From Steromphala cineraria (Eukaryota; Mollusca; Gastropoda; Trochida; Trochidae): 64,000 nucleotides of DNA. The stretch spans positions 60,655,880 through 60,719,879 of the forward strand of contig OU744731.1 in NCBI GenBank assembly GCA_916613615.1, given 5' to 3'. Made by a program: the position numbers and the translations under genes. Of the stretch, positions 52,431 to 63,575 are shown in pieces; position 1 is the first letter of the stretch, and each line of letters begins with the position of its first letter. Below the pieces are notes generated by a model. That model saw only the letters and a list, made by a program, of their open reading frames with translations, made no database searches and was not told where the DNA came from.

Positions 52431-52795
52431 TTAAAGGGGCAGTAGCACGTTTTAAAAGGGAATATAAGGTAATGTCAGAAAAATTAAAATATATGGTTAC
52501 AATTGAAAGACAAAGTAACTTAACTAAATAAAGCAGTAATACATCAAATATTCAATTTAAAGTTCAGCCATGTGATTCCTTTTTATTGCAAAAAATTAAT
52601 TAAAGGTGTTCACACAAAAATGTCCGCCAATGGACTTTATGTAAATCCTTGTAATTTGTTCTCTGACTAAGGATGATTGGTTTGTGTAATGAGACTTTTG
52701 ACCATATCCAAATAATATATTTAGCATAAACTTACAATAATCAGTGAAAACTTGAAAATCTCAATTTTAAAAAAAACGTGGTACTGTCCCTTTAA
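52431..52795 (+). mobile_element. MITE family A, diverged copy
   Basis: TTAA at both ends; AGGGGCAGTAGCACG at the left, CGTGGTACTGTCCCT (two changes) at the right. The most diverged full-length copy of this family in the window. Confidence 0.9.
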
Positions 52796-52918
52796 AGATC
52801 AATAACTTTTTATATGTAACGATACATCGCATTGCCTGTCATTTGACATTAATTCAAGATGAAGGGACTCGATCAGTCTTCACAGTGATTACGGTTAAAG
52901 GTCGAGTGCTTATTTGAA

Positions 52919-53289
52919 TTAAAGAGACACAGATATGTTGATAGGATCACATATGTCAAATTTTGAAATCGATGTTATTACATCGGGAACCACTAACTGT
53001 TACTGAAAATAACAAGTTAAAGGTCAATCAGTACATCAGAGCGAAAATACGGCCATTCAAAGTCGGGATTTTGATCGAAAACCGGACAATGTGGCTCGAA
53101 TGGCGCGCGCAAATTCGCCAAACGTAATTTTGAAACCTTGTCATAAGCGACAGGAAGATATATTCGATTCGATAGTGTTTATTAGGTATTGTAACTAATA
53201 GGTATATTAATTGGATGCATAATTTCGAATTTTTAACGTATTTGATATGTTTTCTTGAGTTTTCATAAAATCAAGCGTTTTTGAGATAT
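52919..53289 (+). mobile_element. MITE family B, left part (split copy)
   Basis: Runs from TTAAAGAGACACAGATATG to TTTTTGAGATAT, where other copies continue TATGCATAAATGG. The continuation is found at 57130. An element is therefore inserted here. Confidence 0.88.
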
Positions 53290-56200
53290 CCTATCCGCGT
53301 CCAATGCGGATTGAAACGTATCATATTTGGGGCTATCTCAGCGCCGGGGTAATTTCCCTGGAGCAGAGCCAAAGCGTACTCAGCCGTATCACTTTTACGA
53401 GCCTCTGATAGCCGCTCTCCGGGAGAGTGATTTGGGCTAGAAGCGCCGGGAATTTTAATGCATACTGTGAACTTGACACGTCTATTATCTCCAGCTGGAG
53501 TGACTACCCAAGGAAGCAATGGTATCCATGGATAATGAATAATATTTTAGTTGGAAGATTACGCTCTAAATTCTTAGACCTCACATACTAGACGATTTAT
53601 GGGTGATTGATTTTGACACATTGTGCAAATTTGTATTTGATGCTAATTTTGTGAAAATAATACAACTATTGTCCGTGTATTTGTATCTCAGTAAAATAAT
53701 TTCCATGCTTCAAACGTATATGTCAGTGAAGCCTGATGTACTGCGTATCGAGGGAAGTTGAAAAGGACTCAGTGAAATGGTCCGTAAATTAGTTAATGAG
53801 GACATAATAGATGTGGGGTCTAAAACCATAAAATACGCTTTATCCGGGAACAGCTGATTAGGGGAGTCATGCTACACCGTTATACACAGATTGGCACTCC
53901 CTGACCTCAGCTGGTCTGTGCGTCTTATCACGGTTTGGCTGTTGGAGAGAGATTTATCTCTGTTAACCTAACCGTGTTTGCAATACGTCTTGGCCCGGAT
54001 TGGCACTGTTGAAACTTCATTGAGACAGAATAGCCAAAGCGTGAAATGAGCGTATCCAGATAGCATCAGACAACATTTAACACGTTTTCACTTCCCCTCC
54101 CGCCTTAGCCAAACCAGACTGACACGCCTCCGTACGCTCAAACACGCTTCGGCCATTTCATCATCTTGACAGACAAAACGCTTCTTCTATATACATTATT
54201 TATTGAAATAATTACTATTAACAAAGAATGATACACATGCATTTCATGATAGAAACTCAAGCTATTATAAAGATAATGTAAATGTTTAAGTGTAGCAAAT
54301 ATTTTTAAAAATATATAGTATGATAATTGTTTTAAAAATATCAACAAATTTCATTTGCTCAGCCATTGTAAAATATATTTACATGCCTGGACTTACCTTT
54401 AAAGGATCATCAAATTCTCATGCGTTTTCTTTTTGATATTATGAATTAAGCGGATACAAACGTTTGTTATAAACTATTATATTAACGTTTAAGACGACTT
54501 CATTCCTTATATTCAGAAAATTAACATGTCAACTGTTAACAAACATTTGAAAGTAGCAAACCATGTAAAGCAGCCGAGCTGCAAGAAAGTTTAATTCTTT
54601 TGTTGATCAGCAAATGATAAACCCGTCCATTATTGGGTCTTAATTGCACTTTCGGTGATCTATGTTACAGACTCTCAAAAAGATGCGCCATTGCTAATCA
54701 TTAGCAATTTACTGGGTATGCAATGATAACATAATCGCTTAATATCTGACATGCTACAAATCTATGAATAATCCTACATATGCATGTAGATTAATTACGA
54801 TTGCAAATTCTAACATGATATAACCCTACACAAATTATAAATCTAAACAGCAATTTAAACATTATTTGTTTGGCATATTATAAATACCCTATAAGATATT
54901 CACACATATTAATCACATAAGGCCAAATGTATGATATATACATAGTTTTCAACAGAGGCTTAAAGTACGTACAGATACCAAAATGACACGTCCAAATACA
55001 TGAACAGCAGTAACAATCAAACGCTATCAAATCCAATATGTGTTTCCGTTTTCTGTAGATGATTGTCCCAAAACGTGTCCATTTGATGTCCGTCCATGTC
55101 CGTTTTTCGATCTTTATCGTGACATTATATCTCAAACTGTCACAATACTGACAATACTGACAAAAACACAATCTACAACTTTGAAATATGTGACTCCAGA
55201 CTTGAAAAGCTCACTCAACCTTTAAAATATTGAATTTGTTTTCTTATCTATAACTCTTTCTTAGTTTTCTCGGTGAACGCCTGGTAGATGTTGCTGACTT
55301 CTCTTTTGTCGTATTATCTATTATAGTTAATCATTTTTTAATTATATAGTCTTCTACATTGGTTATTCAAATATTAGCATGACAAATATATCATTATAAT
55401 GATAGCGTTATTTAAACACTATTGTTATCCCTCGCAACAACAAAGTTGCGGGGGGTATTTAAATGGGTACCGTCCGTCCGTCCGCAGTCCGTCCGTCCGT
55501 CCGTCCGTTACACTGTGTGTCCGGCTCCTAACTTTCTAACTAATCAACCATTTCAATTAAAATTCATCATGGAAATGAAGAAACATGTAATAATGTGTCA
55601 TGAGAAACAACTTTCTGAAAATCTACATAAAATATTAGGATTTTGGAGGAAAAATGGTAAATTTGTAAGAAATTTATGACAAGTCCCGTCCGGCTCACAA
55701 CTTCTACACTAATCATCACATATTCATCAAATTTGATATGGAGATACATAATCACTTGAAGGTGTGTCATGAAGAACCATTTTGAAAATATTTTTTATAA
55801 AATTTTGCCTTTTTGGGCAAAAAATGAGGACTCTGTTGGAAAACTGTTACATGCCCCGTCCGGCTCACAACTTCTACACTAATCATCACATATTCATCAA
55901 ATTTGATATGGAGATACATAATCACTTGAAGGTGTGTCATGAAGAACAATTTTGAAAATATTTTTTATAACATTTTGGCATTTTGGGCAAAAAATGAGGA
56001 CTCTGTTTGAAACCTGTTACAAGTCCTGTTCGGCTCAAAACTTCTGAACTAATGATCACATATTCTATCATATATGCTATGAAGATACATAATCACCTGA
56101 AGGTGTGTCATGAAGAACATTTTTGAAAATATGTTTGTTTGCATACGATCAAATTGATCTTTCAGATCCACATACATACATTTATTTGTTTAATTTTAAT

Positions 56201-57129
56201 TTTGTCAGTTAACTCGAAATTATGCCCAACAGTTAACATAAAGTTGGTATCATTTAGTTTTTGATTAGAACAGTTTCCTTCATATCCTGGAAAAATTGTG
56301 TTATATTGCGTGACAAAACTTAATCAGCAATATGATAAGGAAAACCTATACATGTGCAATTTGCGGGGGATATAGCTCGATCATGTCAGCTGCATGTTAT
56401 TATGAACATGAAAATACATATAAAACTATATGATATAATAATGTATTATGTAAATTATTAACTATTTAGTTTTCTATGATAGTTATTTTATCATGACAAT
56501 GATATCCTAAATGATTTTTAAGAAATATATTTATTTGATAGCTCATATTTAACAATATTACTATAATGGTACATCTTTTTACTATTATATTCTTACCAAA
56601 ATGTTGTCTATCCCTGGCAGAAGCGCTTCAGAAAGAGCCAAATGAAAACCAAACGTAAACAACCACAGAAAGGGGACAGCCAGGCCGTAAATATACTGTC
56701 TGGCATTAATGACCAGAGGTGCCAAACCGGAACGTTTCTGGTAATTGTGATAAATTTGTTCATTATAGTAAACAGGCCAATCTGAAAAATGTGACTTTTA
56801 CCCATTCCCTAGAGAAGCCGTTCCCGCATAGCCGTTGTCTTAATACTTTAGATAAGGATAGCTAGAGGAATGCCAAAGCGGACTGACATGCACATATCTG
56901 TGTGAAGGAAGGGCCGAAGCGTAACGGGTTCCATGACTCCCATTGACATGGATACGCATGGTACGCACCATAACGGATTGGCGACTGGAGAAGGCCCTTT
57001 TTCACCACGCTAAAGACCGGATTGGCCATGCTACGGGAAAATGATACCGGCGCCAGAGAAGGCTAAAATTCACTACGTTTGAGACGGGATTGGCAGTTTA
57101 ACAGCAAAACAGTACCGGCAGTCGAAAGG
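53290..57129. mobile_element. 3.84-kb DNA element inserted in MITE B
   Basis: The MITE B sequence stops at 53289 and resumes at 57130 with ATAT repeated on both sides (GATAT in fact matches), a likely 4-bp target duplication. Ends CCTATCC... and ...CGAAAGG are imperfect inverted repeats. Both ends are rich in subterminal motifs GCCAAAGCG and CGGATTGGC in both orientations (for example 53370, 53998, 54042, 56870, 56976, 57012, 57085), which look like transposase-binding repeats. No transposase frame. The superfamily is unassigned. Confidence 0.82.
55420..56150. repeat. CCGT tract plus ~170-bp tandem repeat (~4 copies)
   Basis: CCTCGCAACAACAAAGTTGCG (small palindrome), CCGTCCGTCCG at 55468-55508, then units with CCGTCCGGCTCACAACTTCT / ACACTAATCATCACATATTC / GGTGTGTCATGAAGAAC. 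Organisation parallels 3736-4730. Lies within the 3.84-kb element. Confidence 0.9.
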
Positions 57130-57256
57130 ATATTATGCATAAATGGATATATTTGCAAGTCCAGTGATGAGATATGAACTTCAATCAGCATATTAGATAT
57201 TTTGTAGTTTATCAAACCAAATAAAATTTTAAGAAAGATACTCTGTGTCACTTTAA
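57130..57256 (+). mobile_element. MITE family B, right part (split copy)
   Basis: ATATTATGCATAAATGGATA through ATACTCTGTGTCACTTTAA, completing the copy begun at 52919. Confidence 0.88.
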
Positions 57257-57539
57257 AGTCGCTGAATGTACACCTCGATGTCATCCCAATCAAGATGATG
57301 CTGTCACGCTGTGTTATATTGCTAACAAAGATAGAGTTGGATGAACTAATGAACTGTGAATTAATGCGACTACGTCGATGTTGCTTTCAACCATAACTCG
57401 TAGTCTTGTATTATAACTAGGTTACTCTGTATGTGTTAGTAAATGTGAAAAAAACCTCAATAGATGGTAATATAAGTTTTATTCTTATCCCCACGGCCTG
57501 AAATTATAATGTTTCCGGACTTCCGTTGAATCTATGATA

Positions 57540-57902
57540 TTAAAGGGGCAGTAGCACGTTTTTTGACAAATTAATATTTTAAAATTTTCACTGTTAATTG
57601 TACGTTAATGCTAAATGTATTAATTTAAAAGTGTCAAAAATCTCATAACACAAACCAATTATCCACAGTCAGATGACAAAGTATGAAGATTCAACTAAAA
57701 TCAATGGGCGGCCATTTTGTGTGAACATCTTTAATTCATTTTATGTAAGAAATAGGTATCACATGGCTAAACTTCACATTATATATTTGAATTATTATTC
57801 CTCTATTTAGTTTGAATGCATTGTCTTTCAATTGGAACCATTAATTTCCATTTCCTGACATCACCTTATATTCCCCCAAAAAACGTGCTACTGCCCCTTT
57901 AA
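57540..57902 (-). mobile_element. MITE family A, inverted copy
   Basis: TTAA ends; the body is the reverse of the 16540 copy (GCGGCCATTTTGTGTGAACA, CTGACATCACCTTATATTCC). It lies about 80 bp beyond the poly(A) signal of the minus-strand gene. Confidence 0.92.
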
Positions 57903-57978
57903 AGGTGCTAATGATCATTTTCATTTTCCAAACTACCACTTGAGTGAATAAACAATAAAGAATGACATGCTTGTATAT

Positions 57979-57984
57979 TTTATT
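57979..57984 (-). terminator. Candidate poly(A) signal of the minus-strand gene
   Basis: AATAAA on the minus strand, 36-41 nt beyond the stop codon at 58020. It is the first such hexamer downstream. Confidence 0.55.
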
Positions 57985-58019
57985 GCCTGTGAAACTCATC
58001 ACATAAATGACAGAAGTTT

Positions 58020-58311
58020 TCAATTTGGTACGATCACAGCGTCAAGGGATATGGTGCGACACTGTTGATTGGTCATTGGAATTATCTCCCCTTCTTCAAG
58101 GTCGACGTCAGGGGAGGTAACTACCGACATAGAGTAAGCTGTTTCGCCGTCCACCGTGTTGCAGTCACCAAACTGGAGATGTTCGCCTGTCGAATCCCAT
58201 CCTCCGATGAAGTCTCCGGGTTGTACCGAAATCTGCTCCGACTCGGGGATTTCCACAATCAATTTCCGGTTGCTCATGCACTCGATGGTATTGGCGCCCA
58301 CAATAACAGCA
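58020..58311 (-). CDS. Terminal exon, C-terminal region part 2
   Basis: Acceptor TTTTGCTAG, phase 2 in, 97 codons to the TGA. It encodes AVIVGANTIECMSNRKLIVE, ISVQPGDFIGGWDS and a Cys-containing tail ending DAVIVPN. No transmembrane segment. The open frame upstream of the acceptor is intronic. Confidence 0.88.
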
Positions 58312-61300
58312 CTAGCAAAATTGGAAAATATGTTATACAGCATGCACTTGTAATGTGTTAAAAGAAAATATATTCAATGAAACTTTTAAATATTTCATAC
58401 AAGGTCGAATGGTATCAGTGTATATTCTTTTCTTTATTATTATTTCTAATACATCTCTTTATATGCGGCTTCTGTATTCTACGTATTAAAGGCTAAAAAT
58501 CTGTTAATACCAGCAAGCAACAGTGTTTTAAATGAAGTAGGCCTATTTTAGATTAACAGTTTTGGTTTTCTCATTGAGCGTTTTCGTGAGCTGTTATAGA
58601 AGTCATTTTACATGTGTATGGGTGCTTATATGTCTCTGCTATTATGCAGAAGTGCTTGTGTGATATGTTCAGCCATTTAAAACAAATTTACTTCGGGATA
58701 ATAAAGCTATATTTAATGTTATCTTATCTTACCGTGAACATACGAAAGGAAATCACTTTGCAACACATAAGATGAACATCTATGTTCAAAGTTTTTTGGT
58801 GAGTATTAGAAGAAAGTTTGTTCACAGAATTGTCGTTACCTCTCTTGGTTGTTGTGTCTGAAAACCATCATCTTGGCCACGCCCCTTGTTGCACAGAATA
58901 CAATCCACTGAGAGACACGCCCCCTTCTGTTGATGTTAGTTAAGGGTGATTGGCCAAATATCAGCGTGTTTGGAGGAAAGCTGGTCAATGGACCCGGCTC
59001 AAGACCATTTACTCTGGACACTGTGTTGGAGATGTCTAGAACAGAATTCAGCGTATGTAATTAACTTAAAAAATTAATTAAATTAAAATTAATAAAATAT
59101 TAAATTAAAATTAATAAAATATTAAATTAAATTAAACTAATCTAATCTAAACTAAACTAAACTAAACTAAACTAAACTAAACTAAACTAAACTAAATTAA
59201 ATTAAATTAAATTAAATTAAATTAAATTAAATTAAATTAAATTAAATTAAATTATAATTTAATTAAATTAAATAAATTAAAATTAATTAAATATTAAAAT
59301 TGTAACGTCAATATTACAACATCATTTAGATAAATTAAATTAAATTAAATAAATTAAAATTAATTAAATATTAGAATTGTAACGTCAATATTACAACATC
59401 ATTTAGAACAATGCACATTTTCGATAAAATCGTCCTTAACAAGATTTGAACTCCCATTATCAAAGACGATTGTGAATACTTAAAAAGAGAGATTTCTATT
59501 TTATTCATATTAAAGGGACAGAAGCACGTTTTTTTGAAAATTTATACTTTCAATTTTGCACTAATAATCTTATTACACAAAACAATCATCTTTAGTCAGA
59601 GAACAAATTATAAAGATTCACATAAAGTCCATCGGCTGCCATTTTTGTGTGAACACATTTAATTCATTTTCTGTAAGAAAAAGGAATCGCATGGCTGAAC
59701 CTTACATTATAGTTTTTTTTACTGCTTCATTAAGTTTAAATACATTGTCTTTCAATTGGAATCATTAATTTTCATTTTCCTGACATCACCTTATATTCCC
59801 CCTAAAAACGTGCTACTGCCCCTTTAAGAAATGTTTTACTCAATAGAAAACGATTTTGGTACCTGTGCAAACTGGCATTGCTCCTGTCAGACTGCCATCG
59901 ATTGCGCATGCTCGTGCAAGATTTCCGGATTTCAGAACGAGGCTAGGTAGACATTCGTATTCCACAACTCCCCCTGGTCGCAAAGGCTGCGATGATCCCA
60001 AAATATGTACCTTATTCTCTGCAGGTGGTGTTGATTCGTCACAGAGAATTCCTGGTTATTGTGAAGAAACATAATAAGTTTATCAGTAAGGTAAAACATT
60101 TGTGTAGCATGGGAAGACTTGATACTACATGAATCGGGTCAAATTAAAAGGCGATGATTATTACCTGAGGACTTTAACGAAACGAGTATGAATTTTTGTA
60201 TTACCCAAGCGAGAACGAGAGTAATAGACAAATTTGCACGAGTTTGATAAAGGTCATGTGACACACTTCCAAGAGTTATAATTTCTTTATTACCGATTCT
60301 ATTCCATTTTACCATCTTAGAAATATCAAAGAAACTTGCCGACGGTCGGCTACAGTGACGTCATGAACAATGATGTTATGACGTCACAGGCGAAAAAATA
60401 CGGAAACTCGCGCTACAACGTTGTTACTAGGCAAAAGTGAGTGCTCATATTGAAAATATGTCACCACTTATTTTACGTCTTTATGTTAAGGTCAATTGAG
60501 AAGACGTTATCTTCGAGAGTTGTCTTTTACTATGCTAAGGTCAATTGAGAAGACGTCATCTTTGAGAGTTGTCTTTTACTATGTTAAGGTCAATTGAGAA
60601 GACGTTATCTTTGAGAGTTGTCTTTTACTATGTTAAGGTCAATTGAGAAGACGTTATCTTTGAGAGTTGTATTTCACTATGCTAAGGTCAATTGAGAAGA
60701 CGTTATCTTTGAGAGTTGTCTTTTACTATACTAAGTTCAATGGAGAAGACGTTATCTTTGAGAGTTTTCATTCACTATGCTAAGGTCAAAGGACAAATTA
60801 TTGCATCAAGGAATAGGCATTTGCTTAGAATGTTGATGTCATATTCCTTTTATCTGCTCAGTACAATGTTAAAGTTATACATGCATATACAGGTAGTTGT
60901 AGAATGCAACTACCAATTTTGAAAACACTGAAGAGATTAATTGTATGTTCTACATAAAAAATAGAAGAACAAATAGTGCAATTTCACTTTGTAGAACAAT
61001 TATACATTGCGTTCATGAATATATCCGGATTAAATTGTTTCTTTTAAAGTTGACAAACTATATCGTTCTACCAGGAATTTTAAACTGAGATGGACTAGGC
61101 ATTCTTTCCAAATAGGTCCTAATTTTGTTTTGAAATGTTACTTTTAATTAGTGGAACAAGCGCCATTGGTTTTGTTAACACTTGCACATTTAGATGGCGT
61201 TACCTTAAACCACTGACTACATAGAGGGTACAGTTGACAAAACAGCGGTGATCCCGTTATTTCAGATCGGTAAAGGTTACCCAAGTTACCCTTCACTGCA

Positions 61301-62427
61301 AGAACATGGTTGGATTATTATCATGATGATGAAAATCGGAACACTAGACCTATTATTTTATTCAATCTCATTAAAATGATATCTTAATTGCTTCACTACG
61401 TTAGCGTAGTGTAGCAAATAGATCGTAATTTAATAAGATTGTATTTTATTAATCTTTATATGAATATTTATATAGCGCATATCAATCCACTCGTGGTTGT
61501 TCAAGGCGCGAATCTGTCTTTGGGCTTGTTGTGTACTGACAAATTAGGTGAGGATTTCCTGTTTTTATTCAACATCAAATGTTTCTACTTTATTTTGTTG
61601 ATTTTGTAAAGTTGGTGCTGCAGTCTGTTTAAGATCGGCCTAGTTCCGAGGAATTGAATATCAAAATAATTAACTCTACGGAGATATAAAATTTTTAGTG
61701 TAGAGGAAACCTATCGAAATAAGAAGTTCGATTCTCGAAAGAGTTAATATTTTAAAATGTTTATTCCTAGAACATGACCGATTTTAATCAGACTGGTTCG
61801 TGCGTCACTCTTCTTGTGAACTTTCCATGTATGAACTGACCTACTTAAGTATGGCTACATCAGCGTACATGTCTCCGCTAATGCTACAACCCATCCCCTG
61901 ATATCCTCCTATAGTCTTCTGACGTATCGCTGACGGGTGGTTGCTCAGCGCTATTTATAGCCTGTCTCTTTTCAGCCAAACTATTTCGAACTCCATACCT
62001 TGTTGTCTAGTGATGTCGCACGTGGAAATCTAAGAGCGCGATTTGGAGCTTAGCGGGAGACTGCAATGAGAATCAGATTTATTATCTAATAGCCCTCCTA
62101 TTGGTTAATTTGAATCACGAGGTGAGCAGGCGGAACGAAGCCAAGAAACAAGTTTGCCGCTATCGCTGAAGGGGCATCATTTGATTGGCTTGCTATATAT
62201 AGCGATACGACAGAAGACTAGATGTAGCAGGATGACATTTTGGGAGACGAAGTAGTTTATATAATTGAATTATTCCCAACCTGATGGGTTACATTTGCCA
62301 CAGGTAGCATCGCAGGAATCTGCCATCTGAGTGCTCGAACACATTTTTGGGTTTGAACGTAAGAAGGCATCACACTCCGGTTTCTTGTTTATGCACTCTT
62401 GGTTGTCGTCTTCGCGCTTCCTGCGAA
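58020..62427 (-). CDS. ShKT-sushi domain protein, last four exons (5' partial)
   Basis: Exons 62281-62427, 59863-60051, 58840-59035 and 58020-58311 (complement) join in phase (1, 1, 2) and end at a stop at 58020. Order: basic linker, ShKT domain, one sushi/CCP domain, then a ~160-residue C-terminal region with SQWIVFCATRGVAKMMVFR and ISVQPGDFIGGWDS, which I do not recognise. ShKT and sushi domains are disulphide-rich extracellular modules, so a secreted or surface protein is expected. This is inferred from domains only: the signal peptide and upstream exons are not visible. A poly(A) signal (AATAAA on the minus strand) lies at 57979-57984. The gene converges on WDR91. Confidence 0.85.
58312..58839. 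other. Intron of the minus-strand gene
   Basis: AT-rich; nothing recognised. Confidence 0.45.
58840..59035 (-). CDS. Exon, C-terminal region part 1
   Basis: Acceptor CTGTTCTAG and donor GTAACG, phase 1 in, phase 2 out. It encodes GLEPGPLTSFPPNTLIFGQS and VSQWIVFCATRGVAKMMVFR. No family recognised; the alternating hydrophobic pattern suggests beta strands. Confidence 0.85.
59070..59400. repeat. Pentanucleotide microsatellite (AAACT)n/(AAATT)n
   Basis: ACTAA units at about 59140-59195 pass directly into ATTAA units at 59195-59260, then a ~70-bp block (AATTAAATATTARAATTGTA) is duplicated at 59279-59330 and 59350-59405. Intronic in the minus-strand gene. Confidence 0.93.
59510..59827 (-). mobile_element. 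MITE family A, inverted, shorter copy
   Basis: TTAA ends; AGGGACAGAAGCACG at the left (two changes) and CGTGCTACTGCCCCT at the right. About 45 bp shorter than other copies. Its edge lies 35 bp from the sushi exon donor. Confidence 0.9.
59863..60051 (-). CDS. Exon encoding sushi/CCP domain
   Basis: Acceptor AATAACCAG and donor GTACCA, phase 1 in, phase 1 out. Four cysteines in CCP order (LCDE, YECLP, RACAID, PVCT), with the typical G-L-GAMPVC end. The first G completes the glycine after the ShKT exon. Confidence 0.9.
60482..60790. repeat. Tandem repeat, ~50-bp unit, ~6 copies
   Basis: Unit ATGTTAAGGTCAATTGAGAA / GACGTTATCTTTGAGAGTTG / TCTTTTACT with few changes; the last copy degrades after 60780. 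Confidence 0.93.
61855..62234. mobile_element. Inverted relative of the MITE at 37576-37994
   Basis: Ends GATGTAGCAGGATG at the right. It shares CAACCYATCCCCTGATATCC, GCTATTTATAGCCTGTC and CACG(A/T)GGTGAGCA-like words with the 37.6-kb copy, partly in inverse order because the element is internally palindromic. Confidence 0.65.
62281..62427 (-). CDS. Exon encoding ShKT domain
   Basis: Acceptor CATTTCAG and donor GTTGGG, phase 1 in, phase 1 out. It encodes CINKKPECDAFLRSNPKMC then SSTQMADSCDATCGKC: six cysteines in ShKT spacing. RRKRED precedes it, a possible dibasic cleavage site. Confidence 0.88.
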
Positions 62428-63346
62428 CTGAAATGATACAACATTTTGCCTTTTATCAAGGCTGGATAAAAGTTGTTTCATATCACAATTCTTAACCACA
62501 AATGATTATCAAACCACCATTTCAGTTGTTCTTTACTTATGCATTTACTTTGAATATTTTGTATGCATTTTGGAAAATACAAAATAGTTTTATTTGAATA
62601 GGTAAACCTGTCTCACTAAAAACAAAATAGAACTAAATATTTGCGTTAAATATTTCCAAGCGCATCTTAGGTGAAATTGAGACTTCATGCAGTGAGCAAA
62701 AACATCATAACATGTTTAACTGTAACTACCTCTATATGAGTCGATGAACCAAGATATTTAACTAGGTTTTAATTTACTAAACGCTATTTAGATTTGGTTT
62801 GTGAAACGAGATATTAAAACCGTTTTTCTGCACTAAATGCTACTTGGGTTTGTGAACCAAGATATTTAAAACGGGTGATACTTTTACTCAACGCTATTTT
62901 GGTAAATGAAACAGGATATTAAAACAAGTTTTCCTCTTAGACTACTAAATGCTACTTGGGTTTGTCAATCAAGATATTTAAAACGGGTGATACTTTTACT
63001 AAACGCTTTATATTTGGGTAAATGAAACAAGATATTAATACAGTTTTTCCTTTGCTAAATGCTACTTGGGTTTGCGAACCAAGATATTTAAAAAGCTGTA
63101 ACTAAGTGCAATATGGGTAAATTAATGAACGAATATAAACTAGTGTCTTAAAGACAGATGTCTCCCCCTTCCTCAAATGCTCCAAACAACTAAACAATAC
63201 TATCATGAAGCACCATTAATGTTCTCTGTATAATTCAATTTGAATAAATAACCTATCAACTCCACAATTGTAGCAAACAAAAAATTCAAAATTCTAAATG
63301 ATTTGATGCTGAAACCCTTGAAAAAGACTAAGTCCAAATTGTTGCC
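62428..63346. repeat. Upstream region with ~120-bp tandem repeat (62740-63110)
   Basis: Three diverged copies of CTAAATGCTACTTGGGTTTG / AACCAAGATATTTAAAACGG / GTGATACTTTTACTAAACGC / AATGAAACAAGATATTAA. Each is itself a dimer of ~58-bp halves. No exon was recognised here. Confidence 0.8.
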
Positions 63347-63575
63347 ATGGAAAAAAAAAAAATTAAATTAAAAAAAATCTATAACCTCCAAAAGGCACAT
63401 CTACATGATATGGAGAGACAGTATACCAAGTTTGGTGATAATCGGTCACATAGTTTTAGAGATATGCTCCGGAAACGAAATGGGAACACCGACGCCAACG
63501 CCGACGCCGACGGGAACTCAGCAAAAAACAATATGTCTCCCGACCCTTCGAGGGGAGACATAACAAGTGGCTAAA
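63347..63575. repeat. Dispersed repeat fragment (GACGCC-rich)
   Basis: CATGATATGGAGAGACAGTA, ACCAAGTTTGGTGATAATCG, GACGCCAACGCCGACGCCG and TCTCCCGACCCTTCGAGGGG form a compact block resembling the 3' part of interspersed repeats. The 75-aa frame is probably incidental. The remaining 425 bp of the window shows a possible minus-strand donor (ACACATAA|GTAAGT at about 63673) but no supported exon. Confidence 0.5.

Larger units (their letters stand above)
60052..62280. other. Intron of the minus-strand gene
   Basis: Contains TGACGTCA-type palindromes (60355-60362 region and 60379-60386), the 50-bp tandem repeat, the dispersed tail near 61660-61800 and the MITE copy at 61855-62234. No additional exon could be placed; the ShKT exon joins the sushi exon in phase without one. 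Confidence 0.5.

Noticed and set aside
62281..62427. A stand-alone venom-type peptide gene
   Set aside because: The ShKT segment is one internal exon that joins in phase to a sushi exon; it is a domain of a larger protein, and nothing indicates a venom role.
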